A stretch of DNA of 64,000 nt, from contig NZ_QOIN01000034.1 of NCBI RefSeq assembly GCF_003323715.1, positions 1 to 64,000 on the forward strand. Direction: 5' to 3'. Position 1 is the first letter of the stretch. Each line of letters begins with the position of its first letter. Under the pieces are notes generated by a model. It was not told where the DNA came from. It worked only from the letters and a program-made list of their open reading frames with translations, and did no database searches. Below, piece after piece: positions 16,886-25,827 of the stretch. This stretch comes from Streptomyces diacarni (GTDB lineage: Bacteria > Actinomycetota > Actinomycetes > Streptomycetales > Streptomycetaceae). The position numbers and the translations under genes were made by a program.

Positions 16886-17878
16886 ATGGAGCAAGAACTG
16901 CGCGGCGCGCTCGCCGCCCTCGTGGACGGGCTGCCCGCGCGGCAGGCGTCGGCCGCCGTGGAGCGGCTGATCGGCCACTACCGGGGCGAGACGCCCACCG
17001 GCGCGCCCGTGCTGCGCCGGCGCGCGGACGCGGTGGCGTACGCCGCCTACCGCATGCCCGCCACCTTCGCCGCCGCGTCCGCCGCGCTGGACGCCCTCGC
17101 CGCCCGGGCACCGGGCTGGGCGCCCGCCTCCCACCTGGACATCGGCGGCGGCACCGGCGCGGCGGTATGGGCCGCGGCGCACGTGTGGGAGACCTCGCGG
17201 ACGGCGCCGAGGGCGACGACGGTCCTCGACTGGGCGGAGCCCGCGCTCGCTCTCGGCCGCGAGCTGGCCTCGTCCGCCGACGCCGTACGGGAGACCGCCT
17301 GGCGGGCCGGGTCGCTGCGCGGCTCCGTGCCGGCCATGGAGCCTGCCGACCTGGTGACGGCCTCGTACGTGCTGGGTGAGCTGGACGCCGAGGACCGGCG
17401 CGCGGTCGTGGACGCGGCGGCCCGTGCGGCGCGGGGCGCGGTCGTCCTCGTGGAGCCCGGCACCCCGGACGGCTACCTGCGCATCCGCGAGGCCCGCGAC
17501 GCGCTGCTGGCGGCGGGCCTGCGCGTGCTGGCGCCCTGTCCGCACGACGACGCCTGCCCGCTCGTGGTCGGCCAGGACTGGTGCCACTTCGCCGTGCGGG
17601 TCGCCCGCTCCTCCCTCCACCGGCGGGTGAAGGGCGGCGAACTCGCCTACGAGGACGAGAAGTACAGCTACGTGGCAGCCGTCCGGGGCGACCTCGGCGA
17701 GGCCGCGGGCGCCGGTGGCCCGGCGCGCGTGGTCCGCAAGCCGCTGCTGCGCAAGGGCCAGGTGCTCTTGGACCTCTGCGCGCCCGAGGGCGGCCTCACC
17801 CGCCGCACCGTCACCAAGCGCGACGGCGCCGACACCTACCGGGCCGCCCGCAAGACCGACTGGGGCGGCACCTGGTGA
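16886..17878 (+). CDS. Rsm22-family small-ribosomal-subunit methyltransferase-like protein
   Basis: The 330-residue protein starts at ATG 16886 (GTG 16883 is one codon earlier). It has a Rossmann S-adenosylmethionine domain (LDIGGGTGAAVWAAA near residue 75), DLVTASYVLGEL, and VVLVEPGTPDGYLRIREARD. A cysteine cluster (APCPHDDACPL) and HFAVRVARSSLHRRVKGGEL follow. This layout is the Rsm22 family, known in mitochondria for small-subunit assembly and rRNA cytosine methylation. The cysteines may bind a metal or iron-sulfur centre. The bacterial role is not established. The gene stands alone between the hydrolase and a convergent two-component system. Confidence 0.85.
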   Translation: MEQELRGALAALVDGLPARQASAAVERLIGHYRGETPTGAPVLRRRADAVAYAAYRMPATFAAASAALDALAARAPGWAPASHLDIGGGTGAAVWAAAHVWETSRTAPRATTVLDWAEPALALGRELASSADAVRETAWRAGSLRGSVPAMEPADLVTASYVLGELDAEDRRAVVDAAARAARGAVVLVEPGTPDGYLRIREARDALLAAGLRVLAPCPHDDACPLVVGQDWCHFAVRVARSSLHRRVKGGELAYEDEKYSYVAAVRGDLGEAAGAGGPARVVRKPLLRKGQVLLDLCAPEGGLTRRTVTKRDGADTYRAARKTDWGGTW

Positions 17879-17999
17879 ACCGGCTCGGCCCCGAAAAGCC
17901 CCAGAAGAGACCCGAAGGGGTCCGGAGGGGGCCGGAGATCGGACCGGAGGTCACCCCTCCCGAGGCCCCCGAGGTCGCGCCCAGAGCCCCGACGGCCGG

Positions 18000-18656
18000 T
18001 CACCTTCGTCCGTCCACCAGCCCTGATTCCCAGGCCCAGGCGGCGATCTCCACGCGGTTGCGGGCGTTCAGCTTGGTCTGCACGTTGGTCAGGTGGGTCT
18101 TCACCGTGCCCACCGAGATGGTCAGTTCGGTGGCGATCTCGGCGTTGGTGAGTCCTCTGGCCACCAGCCGCACCAGGGCCTCCTCCCGTGGGGAGAGCGC
18201 CGTGTGCGGCGCGCGCGGGGAGGGTCCCGCGCTGTTGAGGCGCTCCAGCAGCCGGACCGTGATGGCCGGGCTCACCAGGGCCTCGCCCGAGGCCGCCGCT
18301 CTGACGGCCTCGACGAGGAGAGCGGGCCCCGAGTCCTTGAGCAGGAAGCCGGACGCGCCCTCGCTCAGGGCGCGTTGCACGTACGCGTCGTCGTCGAACG
18401 TCGTGACCACGACGACCTTCGGCGGGTGCACGGTGCCGGGCCGGGTCAGTCTGCGCAGCGCCTCCAGCCCGTCCATGCGGGGCATACGGATGTCCATGAG
18501 CGCCACGTCGGGCCTGTGGCGCTCGGCGAGTTCGACGGCGTGCACCCCGTCCTCGGCCTCCGCGACGACGTCGATGTCGTCCTCCGCTGCCAGGACCATA
18601 GCGAACCCGGCACGGACCATGGCCTGGTCGTCGGCGATCAGCACCCGGATCGTCAC
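18000..18656 (-). CDS. NarL/FixJ-family response regulator
   Basis: The 218-residue protein starts at GTG 18656, overlapping the kinase stop (GTGA). The receiver domain has the acidic pair in VLIADDQAMVRAG, the phospho-acceptor Asp in VALMDIRMPRMDG (near residue 54), the switch Thr in VVVTTFDDD, and the Lys in GFLLKDSG. The C-terminal LuxR-type helix-turn-helix is LSPREEALVRLVARGLTNAE followed by TVKTHLTNVQTKL. With the upstream kinase it should regulate the divergent ABC exporter 300 bp beyond the kinase, a common arrangement in Streptomyces. Confidence 0.9.
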   Translation of the reverse strand: MTIRVLIADDQAMVRAGFAMVLAAEDDIDVVAEAEDGVHAVELAERHRPDVALMDIRMPRMDGLEALRRLTRPGTVHPPKVVVVTTFDDDAYVQRALSEGASGFLLKDSGPALLVEAVRAAASGEALVSPAITVRLLERLNSAGPSPRAPHTALSPREEALVRLVARGLTNAEIATELTISVGTVKTHLTNVQTKLNARNRVEIAAWAWESGLVDGRR

Positions 18657-19876
18657 GAGGCCGCCGCCCGCGCCGTGGACGCCGGTGTCACCGGTAGCGT
18701 CGCCTCGACGCCCCAGCCGCCCGTGGTCACCGGGCCCGCCTGCACGGTTCCGCCGATCAGGCCCACCCGCTCGGCCAGGCCCCGCAGCCCGAAGCCGCTG
18801 TCGGACACGTGGCGCGCCCGCCCGTCGTCGCTGACCCGTACGGCGACCCGGTCCGCGGAGCGGGCCACGCGCACCCGCACCTCGGTGCAGCCCTGTGCGT
18901 GCTTGCGTACGTTGGTGAGGGCTTCCATCACCACCCGGTGGGCGGTGGTGGTGACCTCTACCGGCAGGTCGTCGAAGGTGCCCTCCGACTCCAGCCGGGC
19001 CCGGGCGCCACCGATCGTCGAGAACTCCTCGACGAGCGTGCGCACCTCGTCGATGCCCGCCAGCGGTGTCAGCGCCACGTCCGACTCGGCGTCGCGCAGC
19101 ATCCCGACCATGCGCCGCATGGAGGTCAGCGCCTCCGTTCCGGCCTGCTCGATGCGTTCCAGCGCGGGCGGCAGGAGTTCGGGCCGCCGGCCCGCCACCA
19201 CCTGGGCTCCCTGTGCCTGGACGACGATGCCGGTCACGTGGTGGGCGACGAAGTCGTGCAGGTCCCTGGCGAACTCGGTCCGCTGCTCCAGCCTGAGGGC
19301 CGCCGCCTGCCTGCGCCGGTCCGCCAGGAGCAGTCGCATCCCGAGGCCGACGCCCAGCGCCGTGACCGCCGCCAGCGCGAAGAGCAGCGCCATGATGAAG
19401 GTGGACTGCCGGAACGCGACCGACACGGGCCGCAGCACGATCGCCAGCCACAGCACGGGGGCGGCGGCCGTCGCCCACGACGCCTGCCCGCGGCGGGCGA
19501 CGATCAGTAGCAGCCACACCAGCGCCGCCGGCTCGGCGAACCCCATCGCCTGCGATCCGGTCGGCATCTCCAGGCGCAGCCACACCGAGAGACACAGCGA
19601 TACGGCAGCGAGTGCGCAGGCGGCCACCGGCAGTGTCCGGTTGCCGAGCCGGGGCGAGGCCACGACGAGGCCGACCGCCAGGAGCGCGCCGACCAGCTTG
19701 GTGGTGCCGTGCTCCGCGATCCAGTAGAAACCGGCCGCCCAGTCCAGCGCCACGAGGGCGACCAGTCCCACGATCAGCAGCGCCCATACCGGAACGGGCA
19801 GTGCCCGCGCCCGGACCTGGCCACGCGCCGCCGTGGGCGCGGCCGCTCCGTCCGCCGCCTCCGCCATCGTCTTCAC
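18653..19876 (-). CDS. NarL-type sensor histidine kinase
   Basis: About 407 residues from GTG 19876 (behind GGGGAG); ATG 19867 is an alternative. Five to six membrane helices occupy about residues 25-180. A HisKA_3 dimerisation domain follows with the phospho-acceptor His in FARDLHDFVAHHVTGIVVQA. The HATPase has VVMEALTNVRKHA (N box) and DDGRARHVSDSGFGLRGLAE (G1/G2). There is no periplasmic sensor domain, so it probably senses a membrane or drug signal. It overlaps its response regulator by four bases and is divergent from an ABC exporter operon. Confidence 0.88.
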   Translation of the reverse strand: MKTMAEAADGAAAPTAARGQVRARALPVPVWALLIVGLVALVALDWAAGFYWIAEHGTTKLVGALLAVGLVVASPRLGNRTLPVAACALAAVSLCLSVWLRLEMPTGSQAMGFAEPAALVWLLLIVARRGQASWATAAAPVLWLAIVLRPVSVAFRQSTFIMALLFALAAVTALGVGLGMRLLLADRRRQAAALRLEQRTEFARDLHDFVAHHVTGIVVQAQGAQVVAGRRPELLPPALERIEQAGTEALTSMRRMVGMLRDAESDVALTPLAGIDEVRTLVEEFSTIGGARARLESEGTFDDLPVEVTTTAHRVVMEALTNVRKHAQGCTEVRVRVARSADRVAVRVSDDGRARHVSDSGFGLRGLAERVGLIGGTVQAGPVTTGGWGVEATLPVTPASTARAAAS

Positions 19877-20175
19877 CGTGCTCCCCGCCGACCGGCCGAA
19901 AGTCGGAGCCGGTCGCGCAAGATCTGTCTTTCGCCCGATCCGCCGCGGAGCGCGGCGGAGAAGAGTGGTGCTCACCGGGCGGCGTTCGCCTTCCCTCACC
20001 CGAGGAGCATGTCATGGTCACGGCCCACCACGGTTCGGCGGGACGCCGCACGCCGCGTCCCGCCGCCGGGCCCTCGGCCTCGACGGCGGCCGCGCGGACC
20101 TCAGGCAGCCGGCTGCACAGACCTCGGGCAGCCCGCTTCCCCCCACCCGCACGTTCGTACGCACAGGAGCCCCAC

Positions 20176-21180
20176 GTGAACCACTCAGCCACCCACCACC
20201 CGGGCCCGGCGGGGTACGCGCACCCCGCCGGCACGTCGGCGATCGAGGCCCACGGGCTCGGCAAGAAGTACCGGCGCGGCTGGGCGTTGCGCGAGGTCTC
20301 CTTCCGGCTGCCCGCGGGGCGGGTGTGCGGCCTCGTCGGCCCCAACGGGGCGGGCAAGTCGACCCTGATGGGCCTGGTCACACACATGGTCCAGCCGACG
20401 ACCGGCGCCCTGCGGGTGCTCGGCGAGGCACCGGGTTCGCAGGGGGCGGTCCGGCGCACCGCGTTCCTGTCCCAGGAGAAGCCGCTGTTCCGGCGCTTCA
20501 CCGTGGCCGACACCCTGCGGCTCGGCCACGAGCTCAACCCCCGCTGGGACCAGGGCGTCGCGGAAGGGATCGTCAGCGCCGGCCAGGTGCCGCTGACGGC
20601 GCGGATCGGGACCCTGTCCGGCGGGCAGCGCACCCGCGTCGCCTTCGCGCTGGCCTTCGGGAAACGCCCCGACCTGCTCATCCTCGACGAGCCGATGTCC
20701 GATCTGGACCCGCTGGTCCGCCGCGAACTCATGGAGACGCTGACGGCGGAGGCCGCGCAGCACGGCACGACGGTACTGGTGTCCTCGCACATGCTCGCCG
20801 AGCTCCAGTACATCTGCGACTACCTCCTCGTCGTCGCGGACGGCGGACTGCGGCTCGCGGGCGAGGTCGAGGAACTGCGCGCCGCGCACGCCCTGCTCGC
20901 CGCCCCGGACGGCGGCCCGCCGCCGCACCTCGCACCGCACCGGGTCATCGAGTCCCGCGGCGCCGTCGGGGCCCGTGGCGAGGAGGGCAGGACCGGCGTC
21001 CTGGTGCGCCTCGGCGGGCCGGTCGAGTACGGCGGGCCGGCCGCGCCACCCACCCTGGAGGAGCTTCTCCTCGGCTATCTGCGGTCGCCCGACGTGCCTG
21101 CGCTGATCGCCCCCAGCGCCCGGCCCGGCGACATCCACGACATCCTCACCCGCGACCAGCCCGAGACGGTGACAGCATGA
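20176..21180 (+). CDS. ABC transporter ATP-binding protein
   Basis: The 334-residue protein starts at GTG 20176, six bases after AGGAG. It has Walker A GPNGAGKST (near residue 58), signature LSGGQRTR, Walker B DLLILDEPMSDLDP, and the H-loop VLVSSHM. The C-terminal 90 residues are variable. It is the drug/lipid exporter type that pairs with a separate permease, here encoded four bases overlapping. The Q-loop is FLSQEKPLF. Divergent two-component genes suggest induction by an antibiotic or membrane stress. The 300-bp region upstream (19877-20175) holds no other gene. Confidence 0.9.
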   Translation: MNHSATHHPGPAGYAHPAGTSAIEAHGLGKKYRRGWALREVSFRLPAGRVCGLVGPNGAGKSTLMGLVTHMVQPTTGALRVLGEAPGSQGAVRRTAFLSQEKPLFRRFTVADTLRLGHELNPRWDQGVAEGIVSAGQVPLTARIGTLSGGQRTRVAFALAFGKRPDLLILDEPMSDLDPLVRRELMETLTAEAAQHGTTVLVSSHMLAELQYICDYLLVVADGGLRLAGEVEELRAAHALLAAPDGGPPPHLAPHRVIESRGAVGARGEEGRTGVLVRLGGPVEYGGPAAPPTLEELLLGYLRSPDVPALIAPSARPGDIHDILTRDQPETVTA

Positions 21181-22214
21181 CGACCCCCACCCTCGACCTG
21201 ACCCCCTCGGCACCCGCGGTGCCGCCCCGCGAAGGACGCGCCTCCCGGCGGTTCGGACCCCGGCTCTCCGGTACGGCCTGGCTCGTGTGGCGCCAGCACC
21301 GCGCCGCGTACTGGACCCTCATCGGCCTCACCCTCGTGGGCGTGGTCGCCATGGTCTGGCTGCGCGGGCAGATGATGGACCAGCTGAACGCCCTGGACGC
21401 GTCCGGGAGGAAGTCGGACGGTCTGCCGCCCGACTTCGAGAAGTACACCAACCGCCTGTTCACCTTCGGAAGTTTCCTGGGCTACGTCCCCGTCCTGCTC
21501 GGTGTCTTCCTCGGCGCCCCGCTGATCGCCGGTGACCTGGAGTCCGGCACCGCCAAGCTGGTGACCTCCCAGTCCGTGAGCCGGCTGCGGTGGCTCACCA
21601 CGAAGCTCGCCATGACCGCCGGGCTGATCGCGCTGTGCACCGCTGTCCTCGGCGCGGTCTTCACCTGGTGGTGGAGCCCGCTCAGGGGCCGCGCCGACAC
21701 CCTGGAGTGGACCAGCAGCGTGTTCTTCGACGGCACGGGGCCCGTGCCGGTGGCCTACGCGCTGCTCACGTTCTCGGTGGGCGTGGCGGTCGGCATGGTG
21801 CTGCGCCGCACGCTGGTCTCGATGGTGGTCACGCTCGGCGTCGTCGGGGCGCTCAGCGTGGTGTGGGACCGGTTCCGCCTGGACCTGGGCAACGTCATGA
21901 CGGCCACCACCCGGGGCGGCGGCGATGGCGGGCTTCCGACCCTGCCCGACCAGGCGGTGCAGCAGGGCCAGGGCGCCTACTTCCTCACCAGCTCGGGCCA
22001 GAAGCTGGACTGGATGACCTGCCTGGCTCAGCAGGAGCACACCAAGGCGCACACCGCGTGCCTGGAGTCCAAGGACGTCATCGGCCGGGCCGTCGACTAC
22101 CTGCCCGTCTCCCAGATGCACACGATGCAGTGGCTCGGAGCCGGCCTCATGCTCGCCGTCACCGCCGCCGTCGTCGTCTTCGTCCTGACCTGGGGCCGCG
22201 GGCGACTGCTGTGA
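21177..22214 (+). CDS. ABC transporter permease (ABC-2 type)
   Basis: The 345-residue membrane protein has its ATG overlapping the ATPase stop (ATGA). Helices lie at about residues 46-62, 98-122, 145-170, 188-212, 215-232 and 318-338. A large extracytoplasmic loop (about 235-315) contains two cysteines (DWMTCLAQQEH and HTACLESK) that could form a disulfide. The GDLESGTAKLVTSQSVSRLR segment after the second helix is typical of ABC-2 permeases working with this ATPase type. It probably exports a peptide, lipid or drug. A strong terminator follows at 22234. Confidence 0.85.
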   Translation: MTTPTLDLTPSAPAVPPREGRASRRFGPRLSGTAWLVWRQHRAAYWTLIGLTLVGVVAMVWLRGQMMDQLNALDASGRKSDGLPPDFEKYTNRLFTFGSFLGYVPVLLGVFLGAPLIAGDLESGTAKLVTSQSVSRLRWLTTKLAMTAGLIALCTAVLGAVFTWWWSPLRGRADTLEWTSSVFFDGTGPVPVAYALLTFSVGVAVGMVLRRTLVSMVVTLGVVGALSVVWDRFRLDLGNVMTATTRGGGDGGLPTLPDQAVQQGQGAYFLTSSGQKLDWMTCLAQQEHTKAHTACLESKDVIGRAVDYLPVSQMHTMQWLGAGLMLAVTAAVVVFVLTWGRGRLL

Positions 22215-22233
22215 CACACGCCAGGACACCGAG

Positions 22234-22259
22234 GGGCCGGCTCGAGGACGAGCCGGCCC
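22234..22259. terminator. terminator after ABC exporter operon
   Basis: GGGCCGGCTCG (22234-22244) pairs perfectly with CGAGCCGGCCC (22249-22259) around AGGA. It lies 20 bases beyond the permease stop and before a convergent gene, so it may work in both directions. Confidence 0.75.
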
Positions 22260-22341
22260 TCGGCGCGTGCGGACCCGCGCCCGCACCGGCCGCGTCCCGC
22301 CGCTGCCCAGCCCGGGCCGGCACCGACGTCGGGCCGCTCGC

Positions 22342-22800
22342 TCAGGCCCGCCGCGAGCCGCCCGGCGCCGGTGCCGGCTTCATCTCCAGGGGGACGCCCA
22401 GCCGGTTGAAGGCGTTGATCAGGGCGACCTGGGCGACGAGGTGGCCGCGCTCCGCCTCGTCGGGGAAGTGCTCGCACACCTCCTGCCACAGGGTCTCGGC
22501 CACCCGCACCTGCCGGGTGACCGCCTCGGTGTAGGCGAGGGCGGCCCGCTCCCGCGCGGTGAACAGCTCCGACTCCTCCCACACCGGCAGTTGGTCGAGC
22601 CGGTCCTGGCTCTCGCCCGCCCCGCGCGCCTGGCGGGTGTGCAGGACCACGCAGAAGACACAGCCGTTGAGCTGGGAGGCGCGGATCTTGGCGAGTTCGC
22701 GCACCGTCGCGTCCAGCGGCCCGGTGTCGAGCGCGCCCTGGGCCTGGCCGAGCGCCTTGTAGGGCTCGGGAGCCGCGCTCCCCATGTCGAGACGTGCCAT
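22342..22800 (-). CDS. AhpD/carboxymuconolactone-decarboxylase-family protein
   Basis: The 152-residue protein starts at ATG 22800 (MARLDMGSAAPEPYKAL). CVFCVVLHTRQAR carries the CxxC...H redox-active motif of AhpD-like alkylhydroperoxidases (about residues 47-54). AFNRLGVPLEM is a conserved C-terminal block. Such proteins usually reduce peroxides or act in unknown oxidative reactions. The gene stands alone between a convergent ABC operon and a same-strand DDAH gene. Confidence 0.85.
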   Translation of the reverse strand: MARLDMGSAAPEPYKALGQAQGALDTGPLDATVRELAKIRASQLNGCVFCVVLHTRQARGAGESQDRLDQLPVWEESELFTARERAALAYTEAVTRQVRVAETLWQEVCEHFPDEAERGHLVAQVALINAFNRLGVPLEMKPAPAPGGSRRA

Positions 22801-22949
22801 CGTTCCTCCTCGCTCGTGCGCCACGGCGCGGCGCCCCCTGCGGTACCCGGGGCGCCGCGCCCTCTCGTCAGGGAGACGAGCCGACGGGCCCCGAGTAACG
22901 GAACCGGCGCCCCGCACATGCCGGCACCGGCACCGGCACCGTCGACCCT

Positions 22950-23756
22950 TCACGGCCGCAGTTCGGCCGTCACGCACTTGACGCTGCCGCCGCCCTTGAG
23001 CAGTTCGGTGAGTGCGACGGGTACGGGTTCGTAACCACGGGCGCGCAGCGGTGCGAAGAGGCCTGTGGCCGCTTCTGGCAGGAAGACGTGGTGGCCGTCG
23101 CTGACGGCGTTGAGGCCGAGGGCGAGCGCGTCGGACTCGTCGGCGAGCAGCGCGTCGGGGAACAGCCGCGCGAGCACGGCCCGGCTGCCGGGGGAGAACG
23201 CGGCCGGGTGGTAGAGCACGTCCTCGGTGTCCGGGTCGAGGACGCACAGCGCGGTGTCGAGGTGGTAGTAGCGGGGGTCGACCAGGTCGAGGCCGATGAC
23301 GGGCCGTCCGAAGAACTCCTGCGCCTCCCCGTGGGAGAGCGGGCTGCTGCGGAAGCCGCGCCCGGCCAGCAGCCAGGAGGCGGTGACGGCGAAGTCGCCC
23401 TCGCCCTCGTTGATGTGGGCGGGTTCGGTGACGTCGCCGAACCCGTGCGCGCGGTACCAGGCGCGGTGGGCCCGGGCTTCGGCGGCGCGTTCGGGGTGGG
23501 CGAACCGTGCGCCCAGCACGCGGCCCTCGATGACGGTGGCGCCGTTGGCGGCGTACACCATGTCGGGCAGGCCCGGCACCGGGTCGAGGAGCTCGACGGT
23601 GTGTCCGAGCGCGCGGTAGCGGTCGCGCAGCGCCTCCCACTGGGCGAGCGCGAGGGGCAGGTCCACGGGCTTGGCGGGGTCCATCCAGGGGTTGATGGAG
23701 TACGTGACGCGGAAGTGGACCGGAGGGCACATCAGATAGCGACGGGTTGCGTACAT
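22950..23756 (-). CDS. ddaH: dimethylarginine dimethylaminohydrolase-like protein
   Basis: The likely start is ATG 23756 (MYATRRYLMCPPVHF, 268 residues). An in-frame ATG 24 bases upstream is weaker. The protein has the pentein-fold guanidino-hydrolase features: MCPPVHFRVTYSINPWMD, an acidic active-site block in EGEGDFAV, a His in the YYHLDTALCVLDPD strand, and a nucleophilic Cys in GGGSVKC near the C-terminus. DDAH hydrolyses methylated arginines to citrulline and an amine. Some relatives act on arginine or ornithine-like substrates, so the exact substrate is open. Confidence 0.85.
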   Translation of the reverse strand: MYATRRYLMCPPVHFRVTYSINPWMDPAKPVDLPLALAQWEALRDRYRALGHTVELLDPVPGLPDMVYAANGATVIEGRVLGARFAHPERAAEARAHRAWYRAHGFGDVTEPAHINEGEGDFAVTASWLLAGRGFRSSPLSHGEAQEFFGRPVIGLDLVDPRYYHLDTALCVLDPDTEDVLYHPAAFSPGSRAVLARLFPDALLADESDALALGLNAVSDGHHVFLPEAATGLFAPLRARGYEPVPVALTELLKGGGSVKCVTAELRP

Positions 23757-23901
23757 CTCGGGCTCCTCAGGGTGGTGCACACGATGCGGTATGCCGATGA
23801 TTCCCCCTGAGGAGCCCTTTTGCGCGGGCAGTCGGACAACTGCGCGCCGGAGCGGCCCTGTTGTGCGGGCGCGCTCGCCGGCATCCCGCCTCAGTTCCGT
23901 C

Positions 23902-24075
23902 TCAGTCGCGCGACTCGCGGAGTCTGCGGAGCAGTTCGCGCTTCTGGGCGAGCGGGTCGGCGGTGCCGCCGGGGCCGTGGCCGCCGTGCCCGCCGTTGCC
24001 GCGCAGTTGCGTGCGGGACAGGTGGGACCGGGTCCCGCCGACGCCCAGCATCTTTCCGCCGCGTCCCTTGCTCAT
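23902..24075 (-). CDS. small DUF6243-family protein
   Basis: This 57-residue protein starts MSKGRGGKMLGVGGTRSHLS, behind GAGAGGAGA. It has a glycine-rich middle (GNGGHGGHGPGG) and a basic helical end (AQKRELLRRLRESRD). The start and end match the DUF6243 family of small Streptomyces proteins, whose function is unknown. Its promoter region is shared with a divergent TetR gene and contains three operator-like palindromes. This suggests it is the direct target of that repressor. Confidence 0.8.
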   Translation of the reverse strand: MSKGRGGKMLGVGGTRSHLSRTQLRGNGGHGGHGPGGTADPLAQKRELLRRLRESRD

Positions 24076-24125
24076 GAGTGTCTCCTCTCGTCGTGTCGAC
24101 GGGTGGTCCGTCAGGCAACGGGGTC

Positions 24126-24199
24126 GAGACGTACCGTCTCGCCTTGTTGCCCTCCGAGGGTGCGGCGAGACGCCTCGTCTTGTCAAGACGGTTCGTCTC
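24126..24199. promoter_or_regulatory. three 15-bp TetR operator-like palindromes
   Basis: The motif GAGACG-N3-CGTCTC occurs at 24126-24140 (GAGACGTACCGTCTC, perfect). It recurs at 24167-24181 (GAGACGCCTCGTCTT, one mismatch) and at 24185-24199 (AAGACGGTTCGTCTC, one mismatch). All three lie in the 151-bp divergent region between the DUF6243 gene and the TetR gene. The site length and dyad fit a TetR dimer. The third site ends 28 bases before the TetR start, as expected for autorepression. Confidence 0.75.
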
Positions 24200-24226
24200 G
24201 TCTCTGTTCGCTGCTAGATTCGAGCC

Positions 24227-24835
24227 ATGTCACCCGCGACCGCGAAGACCCCCGACGTCTCCCGCCGCAGCGAGCGCTCCCGCAAGGCGATCCTGCGGGC
24301 CAGCATGGAACTCGTCGGGGACGTCGGGTACCCGAAGCTGACCATCGAGGCCATCGCCGCCCGGGCGGGCGTCGGCAAGCAGACCATCTACCGCTGGTGG
24401 CCGTCGAAGGCGGCCGTACTGCTCGACGCGTTCACCGAGGTCGTCCACGACGACGACTACCAGGGCGGCCTGCCCGACACCGGCGACATCGAGGCCGACC
24501 TCAAGACCGTGCTGCGTGCCACCGCCGACGAGTTCTCCGACGCCGCGTTCGAGGCGCCCTACCGCGCGCTGGCCGTCGCCTCCGCCGCCGACGCCGCCCT
24601 CGCCGAACAGTTCGTGGCCCGGCTCCAGGAACCCGGCCTCGAGGTCTACGTCAGGCGGCTGCGCGCCGGGCAGGAGGCCGGCCAGATCGACCCCGGCCTG
24701 GATCTCGGCCTCGCCGTCGAGATGCTGCTCGGCCCGTTCCAGCAGCGCTGGCTCACCCGCTCGGGTCCGCTCACCCACGAGTTCACCGACCGTCTGGTCG
24801 AGATGGCGCTGCGGTCCTTCGCGCCCCGCGGATGA
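24227..24835 (+). CDS. TetR/AcrR-family transcriptional regulator
   Basis: The 202-residue protein begins with a 15-residue tail. Its DNA-binding domain is SRKAILRASMELVGDVGYPK, then TIEAIAARAGVGKQTIYRWW with PSKAAVL (about residues 20-66), the classic TetR helix-turn-helix. The C-terminal ligand domain (about 75-200) resembles the TetR_C_11-type regulators. It is divergent from the DUF6243 gene across three matching palindromes. It is therefore likely to repress itself and that gene. The inducer is unknown. Confidence 0.9.
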   Translation: MSPATAKTPDVSRRSERSRKAILRASMELVGDVGYPKLTIEAIAARAGVGKQTIYRWWPSKAAVLLDAFTEVVHDDDYQGGLPDTGDIEADLKTVLRATADEFSDAAFEAPYRALAVASAADAALAEQFVARLQEPGLEVYVRRLRAGQEAGQIDPGLDLGLAVEMLLGPFQQRWLTRSGPLTHEFTDRLVEMALRSFAPRG

Positions 24836-24858
24836 CGCCGCCCCCCGCCGCCGCCCGC

Positions 24859-25827
24859 CTACGGACGGGCGGCCGCCGGTGCCAGGCTGCCCGGCTTGTC
24901 GGTGACGATGCCCTCGCAGCCCAGCTTCAGCATCCGGTCGCGGTCGGCGCGGCTGTTGACCGTGTGCGACCACACGTATGTGATGCCCGAGCGCACCGCC
25001 TTGCGCACGTGCCGGTCGGCCGTCTCGTGGTCGACGCTGAGCATGGTCACGTACGGCTTCCAGCGCTCCGGTCTGTCCTCGGCCATTTGCCGCGCCGAGC
25101 GCCACACGGCCGTCAGCAGACCCCGTGTGTGCGCCCGCTCGGCGACCTGGGGATCGTTGGACTCCACCAGCACCGAGTGGGACAGGTGCCGCTCCCGGAT
25201 GAGCCGCGCCAGCCGCGGCAGCCCGGCCGGGTCCTTCAGCTCCAGCATCAGCAGGCCCTTCCCGCCGAACCGCTCCAGGATCTCGCGCACCGACGGCGGC
25301 CGCTCGGGGCGCCAGTGTCCCGGCAGCCCGCGCTGCGGGGTGATCCGGACGTCCTGCCAGTCGTTCCAGTCCAGCGCGCTGACCTTGCCGTGCTTGTCGG
25401 TGGTGCGGTCGAGCGTCGCGTCGTGCATGGCCACGAGCGTGCCGTCGCGCAGCTGCCGGATGTCGGTGTCCAGCACCCGCGCGTAGCCGCGCCGGAACGT
25501 CGCGGCGAGCCCCTGCATGCTGTTCTCCGGCACCTCCTTGGCGCCGCCCCGGTGCGCCGTGACGGTCGTGCCGGTCAGCTGGGGGGTGCCCGGCAGCCTT
25601 GCGTCGGCCCCGCCGTCGCTGTCCGCACCGCCCCCCTCGGGCCCCGGCCGTGCCCGGCCGCCCGCCGCGGCCCCCGCCGTCCCGGCCGCCCCGGAGGCTT
25701 CGGCCGCCGTCGCCGTCGCCGTCGCCGCCGTCGCCTCGTCGGTCCCCACCGCAGGCGCGGCCAGCGCGACCGCGAGCGCCACGGGGACCAACCGCACCAT
25801 AGGGACGAAAGCCGCCTTTGTGACCAT
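24859..25827 (-). CDS. secreted glycerophosphodiester phosphodiesterase
   Basis: The 322-residue protein has a signal peptide (MVRLVPVALAVALAAPAVG, from residue 10) and an Ala/Gly-rich linker to about residue 80. A GDPD TIM barrel follows: VTAHRGGAKEVPENS (HRG and E), LDTDIRQLRDGTLVAMHD with DATLDRTTD, GLLMLELKD, and a C-terminal GCEGIVTDKPG. These match the catalytic and metal-binding residues of GlpQ/UgpQ enzymes, which release glycerol 3-phosphate from deacylated phospholipids. The 23-bp gap to the convergent TetR gene contains no clear terminator. Alternative start at residue 10. Confidence 0.88.
   Translation of the reverse strand: MVTKAAFVPMVRLVPVALAVALAAPAVGTDEATAATATATAAEASGAAGTAGAAAGGRARPGPEGGGADSDGGADARLPGTPQLTGTTVTAHRGGAKEVPENSMQGLAATFRRGYARVLDTDIRQLRDGTLVAMHDATLDRTTDKHGKVSALDWNDWQDVRITPQRGLPGHWRPERPPSVREILERFGGKGLLMLELKDPAGLPRLARLIRERHLSHSVLVESNDPQVAERAHTRGLLTAVWRSARQMAEDRPERWKPYVTMLSVDHETADRHVRKAVRSGITYVWSHTVNSRADRDRMLKLGCEGIVTDKPGSLAPAAARP

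Noticed and set aside
22860-22949. Repeated CCGGCACCGG-like stretches between two minus-strand genes
   Set aside because: Short GC-rich dinucleotide-type repeats, common in this genome, with no clear dyad or spacing.
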